A DNA stretch of 64,000 nucleotides from an uncultured Chloroflexota bacterium (GTDB lineage: Bacteria; Chloroflexota; Anaerolineae; Anaerolineales; Anaerolineaceae), in the NCBI GenBank assembly GCA_902774215.1, contig CACYHU010000009.1:24934-88933 (forward strand). Direction: 5' to 3'. Shown here in pieces: positions 1 through 10,357 of this stretch; the stretch's first letter is position 1; every line of letters begins with the position of its first letter. The translations under genes were made by a program, and so were the position numbers. The notes below the pieces were generated by a model. That model ran no database searches. It saw only the letters and a list, made by a program, of their open reading frames with translations, and had not been told where the DNA came from.

Positions 1-2
1 AA

Positions 3-3000
3 TTGGAATATACCATCGAAAACCTGAAGATCGGTGACGGAACCGGCCAGGACATCAAAGCGGAATACAGCGGCGACGGCTTCTACCTCGCATCGGCTTC
101 CGAAGCGAAGGACTTCACCAAGGTGAATACGGAGCTGGATATCCTGCAGGCGTACAAGACGGGGTCCAATCTCGCGAATGTGACCTCACTGCTCACCTGG
201 AAGTCGGATAAGGTTGCGCCAGGAACCAAACCGACCGGGACGATCACCTTCACCGTCGGCGGCAATACCTGTACACTGGATATCACCACGCAAGTCTTCA
301 GCTGCACCGGCGAACTGACAAAAATCACTTCGGAGGATGTGCATGATGAGGATGAGGGTATTGATGGTATCAAATGGACCATCGAAAAGATGCTCCTTGC
401 CTCAGAAAGTGCGGATCGTGTCCAGGCTGTCTACAGCGGTGACGCGGTCTTTAACGGCTCCTCCAGCAAGATCGTCCTCTTCAAGACGATCGAGACCACG
501 CTCACGCTTTCCGGTTATAAAAAGACCGCGTCCGGGCTGGTCGGCACCACCGTCAACCTGGGCTGGGCTGTTGAAACAGAGGAGCCTTATGCCACTATGA
601 AGCCCCACGGGACGATCAAACTCATTTCCAGCACCGCGTCCTGCACGATGGAATTCAAAAATACTTCGACCGGTTGGGATGCAAGATGGATAGACTGTCA
701 GGGCTCTCAGATCCGGGTTTCAACCCCGGGGACCAACTCGCTCTCGTTTGAAGTGAGTAGTCTGGATATGGGCGGCAATACCGGTGACAGCCTCAGGGCT
801 GAATATTCCGGGACCGTGGTCTTCCTGCCCTCTGCTTCCGACAGCCAGTTCTTCAACAAGGCAGACACGCATTTGAATATCACCAGCGCCTACAAGGGTG
901 ACGACGGGCTCGTGAACCTGAAGACTGCGCTGGATTGGCTCGAGTCTGAAGCCGGTGAGAGCGAACCTTCGGGAGCGATCACCTTTACCATCGGCAGTGA
1001 AACCTGCCGGATGGATATCGTGACAAAGAATTTCAGCTGTTCCGGTGAATCGACCGTGGTCTCCGATCCGGTCAAAAAGACGGTTGCCGGTAAGATCACC
1101 TGGGAATGGACGATCACGAACATTCTGCTCACTTCCACAGGCGCGGACCGCGTGAAGGCGGACTATAACGGAGATTCGATCTTCAATCCTTCTTCCAGCC
1201 GCATCGTCCTGTTCCAGAATGTCGAGACCCAGCTTGGCATTGAGGACCCGAGAAAAGCTTCTGACGGCAAACTCTCCATGGATCTGAACCTGAGCTGGAC
1301 TGATGACCCCCCGGCTCCGGATATGACCCCGGGCGGTACCATCAAGATCACCTCGGGTACAGCTGTCTGTACCCTGTCCGTAGCGAATGACGCTCCGGCG
1401 TTTACGGACTGCCAGGGCAAGGTGCAAATTGATAAAACGAATCCGAAAGCCCGTATTTACAAGATCACGGAACTGAACATGGGCGACAAAGCCGGTGATG
1501 ACCTTAAAGCCGAATACAGCGGCGACGGGACCTTCCTGGCTTCCGCATCGAATACTGTCTACTTTGACAGGACCGATACCACCCTTGAGATAAACCCTGC
1601 GACCAAAGCCGGGGACTACCTCGTGAATGTCACGACGATACTCAGCTGGGATGTGCCCACCGATCCGGCGGGACTGGTGCCTGAGGAAGGTACCATCACC
1701 TTCACCTTCAGCGGCGAGACCTGTAAACTGGTCTATGACCTGGATGAGATGAGTGATCCGGATTATCAGTCCGTTGTGGATTTCAACTGCGCAGGTGAAG
1801 ACACGACCGTCAAAGTCACGAATGATTCCGAACATGGGCACATCACCTGGGCTTTGACGAACATCCTGCTCAATTCCAATACCGCGGACCGGGTGAAGGC
1901 TGAATATGGCGGCGACGCCAATTTCAACCCCTCCGCCAGCAAGATCGTCATCTTCCCGACTGTCGCGACCACCACCACGATCTCGGATCAGGATAAGGAA
2001 GGTATACTCGGCCCGGTGAAGCTGAAGGTCAGTCTGGGCTGGGCGGCCACTGCCCCGGCAGGGAAAACACCTACGGGAAGCATCAAACTCACCTCCGGTT
2101 CGGCTGTCTGTACCATGAAGATCGAAGGGGAAACCGCGTCGTTTGAGGCGCCCTGCACAGGCAGCGTGCAGGCTTCATCTTCCGCCGGGAACCCGAGGAC
2201 CTTCGATATAAGCGGCCTGATGATGGGTCCTGGTATCGGGGACGACATCAAGGCGGAATATTCCGGAGACGGCGTCTTTATGGCATCCGTCTCGGATACG
2301 CTGTACTTCAACAAGGTCAATGCGACACTGGAAATCGACAGGGCATGGAAATTTGACACATCAGCCCTTGCCAATATTGACGGTAAGCTTACCTGGGATC
2401 CGGATGACGCGGGCAGTGCCACGCCTGCCGGGACGATAAAGTTTACCATCGGCAGCGAGACCTGTACGATGAATATCGATAGTCCTCAGTCGATCAGCTG
2501 CGCCGGCCTTGGCACGGATGTGAGAGCCACTGTGACCGAACCGGGGCAAATGACGCTGAAGCTTCGAAAGGTGCTGCTCTCCGGTACCGGTGCCGACAGG
2601 GTGAAGGCAGAGTATTCAGGGGATGCCGTCTTTAACCCGTCCACCAGCACGACAAAGATGTTTGAGACGAAAGAAACAATCACAAGGATCAGTTCCCCCA
2701 TCAAGAAGAGCAATAATATGGTCGACCTGACGGCAAGAATCAGCTGGGATGGTGATTTACCGGAAGATGTTGAATTGGCTCCCGGAACGATGACCTTTAC
2801 TTCCGGTTCCAAGAGCTGTACATTGAACCTTAGAACAAAGAGGTTTAGTAACTGTGCGGCTGAACCGGATGCGGCACATCCGGTTCCGGTGATAATCAAT
2901 ACGGTTACGGGTGAGATCACCGTTTACAATCTGGAAATGGGCGCGGAAGCCGGGACCACTATCAAAGCGGAGTATTCCGGCAACAGCTACTTTGAGAAGT

Positions 3001-6000
3001 CCGTTTCACCGACGGTCGAGTTTACAAAAGTCGATACCACGCTGGCAATCGACGCCGCTGTGAAGAAAGCTGACGCTGATGTTACAACATCGCTGAAGTG
3101 GAATAAGAACGATGCAATGAGCAATAAACCAACCGGCACGAATAAACTGATTATCGGCAGTGATACTTGTGTGCTGACCTTTACGGAAGATGATCTTACG
3201 AATATCGACAACTTCACCTGTGCCGGAGAGAATACCGATATTACACTGAAGCATATCGCGGAAAATGTATCCGGGAAAACTTTTGAAGAAGATGAGAATG
3301 GGATTATTAAAGACGATGATGGGCATGTTATTGTCGATAGTGACGGGAATGTTACAGAATATGGAAACGGGATCATCGGCTATAGATGGACGATAAGCAA
3401 TATTGTCCTGACCTCCACAACGGCGGACCGCATTACGGCTGATTATTCCGGAGACTCCATCTTTAATGCTTCCGAGAGCAAGATCGTGAAGTTCAAGACC
3501 GTTGATACCAAAACCGATATTGTTCCGAATTCAGCGGTCAAGGTGGGTGACGGATCCATGGCCAACGTGGATATGACGCTGATATGGAAAAAGGATGATG
3601 CGGTGGGCAATGAACCTTCCGGGACAATGACCATGAATATCGGCAGCGACACCTGCAGACTCACCATCGATAGAACTTATATTCCAACAGATACTGATCC
3701 TGGCAGGAAGGTGGATCTGGACACCTTTACCTGTGCCGGAGAGAGCACAGTGATCAAAATGACCAGATATCCGGAAACGGATGGGTACATCGGCTACAAA
3801 TGGTCGTTCTCGAATATCGTCCTGACTTCAAATACCGCGGACCGTATCACCGCTTCCTACGGCGGGGACTTTATCTTCAACAAGTCCGAAAGCCTGATCG
3901 TCAAATTCGAGACGATTGATACCAAAACCGATATTGATCCGGATTCAGCGGTCAAGGTGGGTGACGGATCCATGGCCAATGCGGATATAACGCTGAAATG
4001 GAAGAAGAATGATACGATAAGCAGTGAACCTACCGGGACAATGACCATGAATATCGGCAGCGACACCTGCAAACTCACCATCGATAAAAATTATCTTCCG
4101 ACAACTGAGGACCCTGGCAGGAAGGTGGACCCGGATAGCTTTACCTGTTCCGGAGTGAGCACAGAGATCACGATGGCGGAGCTTCCTGTGGATGCGGATG
4201 GGAACATCGGATACAAATGGTCCTTCAGGAATATCGTCCTGACTTCAAATACCGCTGACCGCCTCACCGCCTCCTATGACGGGGATGTTATCTTCAACAA
4301 GTCCGAAAGCCTGATCGTCAAATTCAAGACGGTCCCGACGGAGACGATAATCACAAAAGCCGATCTCGCCCCGGATGGCGCGGTAGATGAAATGATCGTC
4401 CTGGTAAAATGGGACAAAACCCTTACAACAGACACCGAGAAACCAACCGGTACGATCAAACTGACTGCCGGTTCTTCAACCTGTACCATGCAAATGGGAA
4501 GTCAGCCAAAGTTTACGGACTGTGATTTTAATAGTATTACACCTGGCGATGTTGAAATTGACGGTGTTCCTTATCCGGTCTATACGATAACAGGCCTGAA
4601 GATCGGTGACGGAACAGCGCCCAGCATCAAAGCGGAGTATTCCGGTGACGGTTTATTCGTGAAATCCGAGGCGGATGAGTTCTTCTTCAAACATGTTGAT
4701 ACTACATTGACGATTGTTGAACACGATCCGGAAACTCATAGACCCTTGGCTTATAAGCCCTCAAACTCGAGAGTAAATCTTAGCTATACGCTGAATTGGT
4801 TTCTGCCATATGAACCAGAACCTCTGGGTGATGTCGTGAAGCCGGTCGGAACCGTTACATTTACCATGGGCAGCGACATCTGTAAGCTGGATCTGGCTAA
4901 TAAATCTTTTACCTGTGCGGATGCTGAGACGGAAGTGTATCTTGGTGGAACCGGTAGTGAGGAGGTTGACGATAAATATCGTATAGAATGGTACTTGACG
5001 CTTAATAACATTCTGCTTTCCAGCGGCAATGATCCGGACCGGGTCAAGGCTGAATTCAGCGGGGACAAGCTGTTCAATCCGTCCTTCAGTGACTATGTCC
5101 TGTTTACGACATTACCAACGACGCTCTCCCTGAGAGATCAGGTGAAGATGCCGGCAGGGACGGTTAATGTGGATCTGACGCTTGAAAGAGATAGTTTCAA
5201 AATCATGGGTAATGAACCCAAACCAAACGGTACCATCAAGCTGACCTCGGGTTCGGCTGTCTGTACGCTGGATATTTCTGCCTCTCCGGCAAAGTTTACC
5301 GATTGCAGCGGGTCAGTCTCTGTTGTGGATAAGACATATAAGATCACGGGGCTCGACTTTGGAGGCAATGCGGGCGGGGATATCGTCGCCGAATATTCGG
5401 GCGATGGCCTCTTCCTGAGCTCAAAATCCGAGAAGAAATACTTCTCGAAGATCGATACGGAACTGGCGATCAACTCTGTTTATAAACCGAATGACCCGGC
5501 GCTGGTGAGTTTTGTCTCTGTTCTTTCCTGGGATCGGGAGAAGGCTGCAACCCGCAGACCGGTCGGGACCATCAGGTTCACCAGCGGCAGCGGCAGCTGT
5601 ACGCTGAACCTTTCCACGAAAAAAATGGTGGACTGCGATACGAAGAATGTTATTATAGCTCCCAAAACCATCGGTGACAATATCACCTATGAGATCCTTG
5701 TTGACGAGATGGCGGTGACTGATACGACGGCGGACGGTATCACAGCCGAATACAGCGGCGATGCGGTGTTCAACGCGTCTTCCACGGCAAAGGTTTTATT
5801 CAAGACAGTCGATACCACGATCGATATCGTCAGTTCCTATAAGCCGGATGAGAAACATGCTACGATCACGGCAAAACTGGAGTGGGACGAGACCATAGCG
5901 GACGGGAGGAAACCTGCCGGAAGCGTCAAATTCGTGGTGGGCAGCGGCAGCTGCACGCTGACGATCAGGACCGGGGAATTGGACTGCGAACCGGGAACCG

Positions 6001-8792
6001 GGACAATAAGTGCAGACAGAAGGATCTTCAAAGTGAAGGATATGCTTATCGATGACAGCTCCGCGGACCGGGTTTCTGTGGAATACAGTGGGGACGGCTT
6101 TTTCAATCCGTCGAAGACCAACAAGGTTCTCTTTGACAGGATCGATACTGAGATCACGATCAAAACGGCCAACCGGTATAAAGATAGCCAAAATGTAGGA
6201 GGTGTCAGGCTGGATACACTGTTGGGTTGGGATGAAAATGAAGATGAAGGCAAGACGCCGACCGGGACGCTGAAGATCACAATCGGTGAAAAGTACGCTG
6301 AATATGACCTGACCGCGAAGACGCTCAAGATCAACGATCAACCAGTGGATACGGATAAATATGTTATGGCGGATTTTGATCTGTGGAGCTTCCTATTTAA
6401 AGATCTTCCGTTAAATGCGGAAAACGCGACCACCGCAAAGATCGAATACAGTGGCGATATTTATTTTGGTCCTTCATCCAAAACGATAGAATTTGAAAAA
6501 ATAAAAACATCTGTGATAATAGATAGCATCGGATACGAACAAAATAATGGTTCAGGTTCTCCTATAATATTTACTCTTTCCGGTATTGTGAAAAGGTTAA
6601 GTCCTAATTTTGACAATATTCCTTTTACCGGACATATTGACAATATAGATATTAAGTTGAGACTTGATAATATCTGGGTCTCTCACGCGACTTGTAAATA
6701 TTTGAATGGTGGATATGACTGTGGATTAAATTACGAGGGTTTTTATTATAAGAATTATACATTCGACCCTCTTACAGGCTCTTTTACTTTCGATTTTGAA
6801 TCAAGAACTCGTACAAATCCTGATGAATTCAAAGGTGAAAGCGTCTTCACAATTGATTATTCCGATGATATGCTGTATGCCGAAACAGATGATACTACCC
6901 GCGGTAAGTTTTACACTGACTTTGCTTCTGTACAAACTGTTACACAAATTAAAGATATTACTGCATTGCAGCTTGATGATGAGGAGAGAACTAAATATCT
7001 TCAGTTTACGTTATTTAATGGCACAAGTGGACAGATAACCGTCACTACTTCAAACGGTAAATCATGTACCTTTAGAATAAATGATGAATCAATTTGTGGT
7101 GCAGAAGAAATAATTAAGAATGAGGTTTATGGAAGTGTGACAGTGACACTGAAGGGAATGACGGAATTAGATTTGGAAAAAGCTGAGAAGATATATATCC
7201 AATATCAAGGAGATAGGTATCATAAATCTGCAATTAATGAAAAGGAATTTGATGAATTCCCCACGACGCTTGGAATATCACAAATTGAAAATAAAGGTTC
7301 AGACAAAGTTGATATGAATTTAAGTCTGGGTTATACGCCAAAAGAACTCATTAATAAATACTGGCCGGCCGGTTCGCTGGTGATCAGCAAAGGCAGTTAT
7401 ACCTGTACTGTTCCGTTGGATTATGGAGTGAATGAGGCTGCATATACCAAGAATCTCACAAATTCGTGCGGCGGTGGTACAGCGCGTGTTTATAGCCAGG
7501 GCGGGGAAAATCGTCTGGTCATCGAAATAAAAGATCTGCCGGTGACTGATCATCAGACCACAAAGTACACAGCCCGTTACAGCGGCGACTGGTCAAATGC
7601 TCCTTCTAAAGCGGAAAAAGAGCATGGCAATCAGGTCGATGTTAATTTTTCAGTGACGTACGAAGAAAAAGGTACGTCCATTAGGAGTATACATTTGACT
7701 CTAAGAACTCCTGATACAAGCCAGACAGCCATACCACAAGGATCAGCGGAGTTGAAATTTATGAATAATGGCAATACATGTGTTTGGGATTTATCCGATG
7801 TGCATTGTGAATGTGATGTGTCTGATTTCAAATTGATGGGTTTTAGTTCGGGACCTGGATACCGAACAATTGAAATGCGATTCGATACTGATAGACAGTT
7901 ATCCGGCTATGATATGCTCGAACTGAGTTACAGCGGCGATGATAATTACAGATCCACGACCGCGATCTTCCCAATGCCTCCGTTCAAGGTCACTCTTACT
8001 CCGGTGACGGATTATCTGTATGATGACGGCAGATTGTATTTCAACACAGAGAATTATCATCCGCAGTTTCCAAAGTTTCCTGAGGCTTATACAATGGCGG
8101 ATTGTGCTTCCATGCCTGAACAATGTCGGACGCTGAAGGATGAATTTTCTTTGACGGTAAGTGTTTTTGTTGAGAATAATGATCTTGTTGGAACAGATAG
8201 TTTACCCAGTACTGACTGGCCTTTCAATGCGGATGTTGTATTTACCGGTGACATTGATCATCAAGTCTCCTGTACACCGGAAAATCCTCGGGATGTGGAA
8301 AACGGCAGGGTATATGCCTGTACGACAGAAAATGTCCGCTTCAAAACTCCTGCGGGTGAGAAGAATATCCATGCACATCTGGACGGAACCTGGCTGACCA
8401 AAGAAGCGAATGAGGATTTCCCGACGATGTTCGCTGTAACGGTTAATGGATCCGCATTGGATACAACCACGCTCTTTAAACAACCGGCCCCCGGCAGTAT
8501 GTCTGTTGGGCAGATCGTAACTGTCGAAGCAGATACAACATATAACGGTACAAGTATCTGGGGATCCTCTACACCGTCGTATCTCTATTACACTTATTCC
8601 GGTGTTGAGGGCGGCAATAAACGAATTGAGACCTGTACCGGTTCAAGCTGTACGCTGACTATTACCGACAATACAAAGTCAATTGTCGCGGAGTTTCTCG
8701 GTAATGAGACTTATGCGCCCAGCAGGGGGGTGATGTCTGTGAATCTCCCGACGGTGACCCTTGATGTCACCCTCGGCGGCGATGGCGGATAA
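3..8792 (+). CDS. Giant Ig-like repeat surface/secreted protein, 5' end outside window
   Basis: The reading frame is open from the left edge, so the N-terminus and any signal peptide lie outside the window; the TTG at base 3 is not a real start. About 23 repeats of roughly 110-140 residues can be followed. Each ends in a motif close to AEYSGDxxFxxSxS, and most contain a Ser-x-x-Cys strand followed about 10-20 residues later by a second Cys, suggesting one disulfide per domain. This pattern is that of bacterial Ig-like (Big/Ig-like domain repeat) proteins, which form stalks or adhesins outside the cell. Two neighbouring units, near 3504 and 3918, are almost identical at the DNA level with a 414-base period, a sign of recent duplication. 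The part encoded by about 6480-7330 is more AT-rich and its repeats are divergent. No LPXTG-like or other anchor is visible at the C-terminus. The exact role is unknown. Confidence 0.85.
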   Translation: MEYTIENLKIGDGTGQDIKAEYSGDGFYLASASEAKDFTKVNTELDILQAYKTGSNLANVTSLLTWKSDKVAPGTKPTGTITFTVGGNTCTLDITTQVFSCTGELTKITSEDVHDEDEGIDGIKWTIEKMLLASESADRVQAVYSGDAVFNGSSSKIVLFKTIETTLTLSGYKKTASGLVGTTVNLGWAVETEEPYATMKPHGTIKLISSTASCTMEFKNTSTGWDARWIDCQGSQIRVSTPGTNSLSFEVSSLDMGGNTGDSLRAEYSGTVVFLPSASDSQFFNKADTHLNITSAYKGDDGLVNLKTALDWLESEAGESEPSGAITFTIGSETCRMDIVTKNFSCSGESTVVSDPVKKTVAGKITWEWTITNILLTSTGADRVKADYNGDSIFNPSSSRIVLFQNVETQLGIEDPRKASDGKLSMDLNLSWTDDPPAPDMTPGGTIKITSGTAVCTLSVANDAPAFTDCQGKVQIDKTNPKARIYKITELNMGDKAGDDLKAEYSGDGTFLASASNTVYFDRTDTTLEINPATKAGDYLVNVTTILSWDVPTDPAGLVPEEGTITFTFSGETCKLVYDLDEMSDPDYQSVVDFNCAGEDTTVKVTNDSEHGHITWALTNILLNSNTADRVKAEYGGDANFNPSASKIVIFPTVATTTTISDQDKEGILGPVKLKVSLGWAATAPAGKTPTGSIKLTSGSAVCTMKIEGETASFEAPCTGSVQASSSAGNPRTFDISGLMMGPGIGDDIKAEYSGDGVFMASVSDTLYFNKVNATLEIDRAWKFDTSALANIDGKLTWDPDDAGSATPAGTIKFTIGSETCTMNIDSPQSISCAGLGTDVRATVTEPGQMTLKLRKVLLSGTGADRVKAEYSGDAVFNPSTSTTKMFETKETITRISSPIKKSNNMVDLTARISWDGDLPEDVELAPGTMTFTSGSKSCTLNLRTKRFSNCAAEPDAAHPVPVIINTVTGEITVYNLEMGAEAGTTIKAEYSGNSYFEKSVSPTVEFTKVDTTLAIDAAVKKADADVTTSLKWNKNDAMSNKPTGTNKLIIGSDTCVLTFTEDDLTNIDNFTCAGENTDITLKHIAENVSGKTFEEDENGIIKDDDGHVIVDSDGNVTEYGNGIIGYRWTISNIVLTSTTADRITADYSGDSIFNASESKIVKFKTVDTKTDIVPNSAVKVGDGSMANVDMTLIWKKDDAVGNEPSGTMTMNIGSDTCRLTIDRTYIPTDTDPGRKVDLDTFTCAGESTVIKMTRYPETDGYIGYKWSFSNIVLTSNTADRITASYGGDFIFNKSESLIVKFETIDTKTDIDPDSAVKVGDGSMANADITLKWKKNDTISSEPTGTMTMNIGSDTCKLTIDKNYLPTTEDPGRKVDPDSFTCSGVSTEITMAELPVDADGNIGYKWSFRNIVLTSNTADRLTASYDGDVIFNKSESLIVKFKTVPTETIITKADLAPDGAVDEMIVLVKWDKTLTTDTEKPTGTIKLTAGSSTCTMQMGSQPKFTDCDFNSITPGDVEIDGVPYPVYTITGLKIGDGTAPSIKAEYSGDGLFVKSEADEFFFKHVDTTLTIVEHDPETHRPLAYKPSNSRVNLSYTLNWFLPYEPEPLGDVVKPVGTVTFTMGSDICKLDLANKSFTCADAETEVYLGGTGSEEVDDKYRIEWYLTLNNILLSSGNDPDRVKAEFSGDKLFNPSFSDYVLFTTLPTTLSLRDQVKMPAGTVNVDLTLERDSFKIMGNEPKPNGTIKLTSGSAVCTLDISASPAKFTDCSGSVSVVDKTYKITGLDFGGNAGGDIVAEYSGDGLFLSSKSEKKYFSKIDTELAINSVYKPNDPALVSFVSVLSWDREKAATRRPVGTIRFTSGSGSCTLNLSTKKMVDCDTKNVIIAPKTIGDNITYEILVDEMAVTDTTADGITAEYSGDAVFNASSTAKVLFKTVDTTIDIVSSYKPDEKHATITAKLEWDETIADGRKPAGSVKFVVGSGSCTLTIRTGELDCEPGTGTISADRRIFKVKDMLIDDSSADRVSVEYSGDGFFNPSKTNKVLFDRIDTEITIKTANRYKDSQNVGGVRLDTLLGWDENEDEGKTPTGTLKITIGEKYAEYDLTAKTLKINDQPVDTDKYVMADFDLWSFLFKDLPLNAENATTAKIEYSGDIYFGPSSKTIEFEKIKTSVIIDSIGYEQNNGSGSPIIFTLSGIVKRLSPNFDNIPFTGHIDNIDIKLRLDNIWVSHATCKYLNGGYDCGLNYEGFYYKNYTFDPLTGSFTFDFESRTRTNPDEFKGESVFTIDYSDDMLYAETDDTTRGKFYTDFASVQTVTQIKDITALQLDDEERTKYLQFTLFNGTSGQITVTTSNGKSCTFRINDESICGAEEIIKNEVYGSVTVTLKGMTELDLEKAEKIYIQYQGDRYHKSAINEKEFDEFPTTLGISQIENKGSDKVDMNLSLGYTPKELINKYWPAGSLVISKGSYTCTVPLDYGVNEAAYTKNLTNSCGGGTARVYSQGGENRLVIEIKDLPVTDHQTTKYTARYSGDWSNAPSKAEKEHGNQVDVNFSVTYEEKGTSIRSIHLTLRTPDTSQTAIPQGSAELKFMNNGNTCVWDLSDVHCECDVSDFKLMGFSSGPGYRTIEMRFDTDRQLSGYDMLELSYSGDDNYRSTTAIFPMPPFKVTLTPVTDYLYDDGRLYFNTENYHPQFPKFPEAYTMADCASMPEQCRTLKDEFSLTVSVFVENNDLVGTDSLPSTDWPFNADVVFTGDIDHQVSCTPENPRDVENGRVYACTTENVRFKTPAGEKNIHAHLDGTWLTKEANEDFPTMFAVTVNGSALDTTTLFKQPAPGSMSVGQIVTVEADTTYNGTSIWGSSTPSYLYYTYSGVEGGNKRIETCTGSSCTLTITDNTKSIVAEFLGNETYAPSRGVMSVNLPTVTLDVTLGGDGG

Positions 8793-8814
8793 GCCAATCG
8801 GGGACCCGGATCGG

Positions 8815-9430
8815 GGACGGTACCCGGAGGCGCCAGCCGCAGGGTCCCGTCCCCACAAAGTACCATTACATCAGGGAAAGTGAAGTGTCCTCAAGAAGTA
8901 CCGAAACAACAAAGGGCACAATGGATCACCCCTGATTCGGCGGTACTCAGAAGGGACAGGCCCCTCCGCTTCGCTGCGGGGACTGACCCCGGATCGGGGA
9001 CGGTTCCGCGCAGCGGAACTGTCCTCCCGGTTTTCAGCAAATGCAAAACCGGCTGAATTACCGGAAAAAATGAGAACCTTGACAATAAAATAAATTGCCG
9101 GCCGTCCTTCGGGGACGGTTTCGCGCAGCGGAACTGTCCCCCTGGTTATCGCCCACCGGGGACGGTATCCGGAGGCGTCAGCCATAGGATCCCGTCCCCA
9201 TGAAGTACCATTAAATCAGGAAGAACGGTACATTCCCCTGATCAAGCGGTACTTGGCGGGTTCAGGCCCCTCCGCTTCGCTGCGGGGACCAGACCCCGGC
9301 GCGGGGACGGTTTCGCGCAGCGGAACTGTCCCCCTGGTTTTCAGCAAACGCAAAAACGGCTGTATTACCGGGAAAAAATGAGAACCTTGACAATAAAATA
9401 AATTGCCGGCCGTCCCCCGGGGACGGTACC
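8815..9430. repeat. Two-copy tandem intergenic repeat, ~300-340 bp unit
   Basis: Copies run about 8815-9130 and 9158-9430. Shared blocks in order are a GGGGACGGTA..CCGGAGGCG stretch ending in CCCGTCCCC, AAGTACCATTA, the GC-rich CCCCTCCGCTTCGCTGCGGGGAC hairpin region, a GGGGACGGTT/GGAACTGTCC inverted pair, and an AT-rich end with GAGAACCTTGACAATAAAAT. A further partial copy lies near 9930-10020. There is no coding capacity that resembles a protein family; ORFs here exist because the DNA is GC-rich and repetitive. Confidence 0.8.
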
Positions 9431-9437
9431 CGCGGGC

Positions 9438-9895
9438 GCGCATGCCTGTGGCCCGAACATGGGCCACGGGGCCGTATGCAGCCTGACCCGGACCCGGGTC
9501 AGCTGTGTGCGGCCCCCCAATAAGCCACCGATGCAGGGACAGCCATGCGCGGGCATGGGCGATGTATCGTCGGGACGTACACAACTGTCCCTGACAGGAC
9601 AGATTGCATACGTCCCGCAGTCCCTGACGGGACAGGGGCGCGTATGCCTGTGGCCCGAACATGGGCCACGGGGCCGTATGTAGCCTGACCCGGACCCGGG
9701 TCAGCTGTGTACGGCTCCCCAATAAGCCGCCGATGCAGGGACAGCCATGCGCGGGCATGGGCGACGTATCGTCGGGACGTACACAACTGTCCCTGACAGG
9801 ACAGATTGCATACGTCCCGCAGTCCCTGACGGGACAGGGGCGCGTATGCCTGTGGCCCCCCAATAAGCCGCCGATGCAGGGACAGCCATCCGACC
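9438..9895. repeat. 202-bp palindrome-rich tandem repeat, 2.3 copies
   Basis: Units start near 9442, 9644 and 9846 at an exact 202-base spacing; the third has lost its middle. Within each unit are several short inverted repeats: TGGCCCGAACATGGGCCA, TGACCCGGACCCGGGTCA and TGTCCCTGACAGGACA. The unit is not a CRISPR array (unit too long, no unique spacers) and shows no transposase. It may be a REP/BIME-like or satellite element between two repeat-rich surface-protein genes. Confidence 0.8.
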
Positions 9896-10065
9896 GTCCC
9901 TAACGCTATCCGCGGGCATATTGCCGTTTCATCAAAGGGAACAATGGATCTCTCCTGATCAAGCGGTACTCAGCGGGGTCTGGTCCCGCAGCGCAGCGAA
10001 GGGGCCAGACCCCGGAGAGGGTCATTCTTTCGTCTTATTTGCTGAAAGAATTATGAAGCCGGCAA

Positions 10066-10094
10066 TTGATTTTTTGTTCGGTAAAGTGTAAAAT
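10066..10094 (+). promoter_or_regulatory. Predicted sigma-70 promoter for the 10358 gene
   Basis: TTGATT (10066-10071) and TAAAAT (10089-10094) are separated by 17 bases. Transcription would start near 10101 and give a leader of about 255 bases that contains the element described at 10107-10240. Confidence 0.5.
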
Positions 10095-10106
10095 TATCCG
10101 CAAAGG

Positions 10107-10240
10107 TTACCACCGCCTTTTGCGGGTGAGTCAGAAAAAGAGCCCTGAAACACAGCGGGGGTATGGGGGGCGGAGCTCTTACACCGCATAAAAAACAGGC
10201 GAAGCCTGTACCTTACCGGTGTAAGCCCCCGGAAATCAGG
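10107..10240 (+). repeat. Leader/dispersed element shared with 21448-21531
   Basis: The stretch ACCACCGC(C/T)TTTTGCGGGTGAGTCAGAAAAAGAGC is nearly identical to 21450 onward, and a second shared block, CCCGGAAATCAGGC, follows in both. This copy adds a predicted stem TTACACCG/CGGTGTAA enclosing ACAGGC-GAA-GCCTGT. It lies in the leader of the next gene. It could be a structured RNA or simply a mobile intergenic repeat; no known riboswitch class is recognised. Confidence 0.5.
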
Positions 10241-10357
10241 CGCGGGATGCGGCTTTCGCAGACACATGAACTTTCGCTCCAGTGCCCTGCGAAGCATACC
10301 CTCCGGGATGCAAAGCGAGCTCTTATAGTGGAAAAAATGAGAGAAAGGGTAAAAACA

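Noticed and set aside
720..1841. 373-codon ORF on the - strand opposite the Ig-like gene
   Set aside because: Mirror of a repeat gene with biased codons; no ribosome site or family resemblance.
9438..9895. CRISPR array
   Set aside because: The repeat unit is 202 bases and there are no short unique spacers or cas genes.
9216..9919. Several ORFs in the intergenic repeat block
   Set aside because: They repeat the same peptide because the DNA repeats; no ribosome sites or protein-like composition.
10107..10180. Cobalamin riboswitch tail (GTGAGTCAGAAAAAG resembles its 3' end)
   Set aside because: The rest of the B12 riboswitch core is missing, and the second copy has no room for one on that strand.
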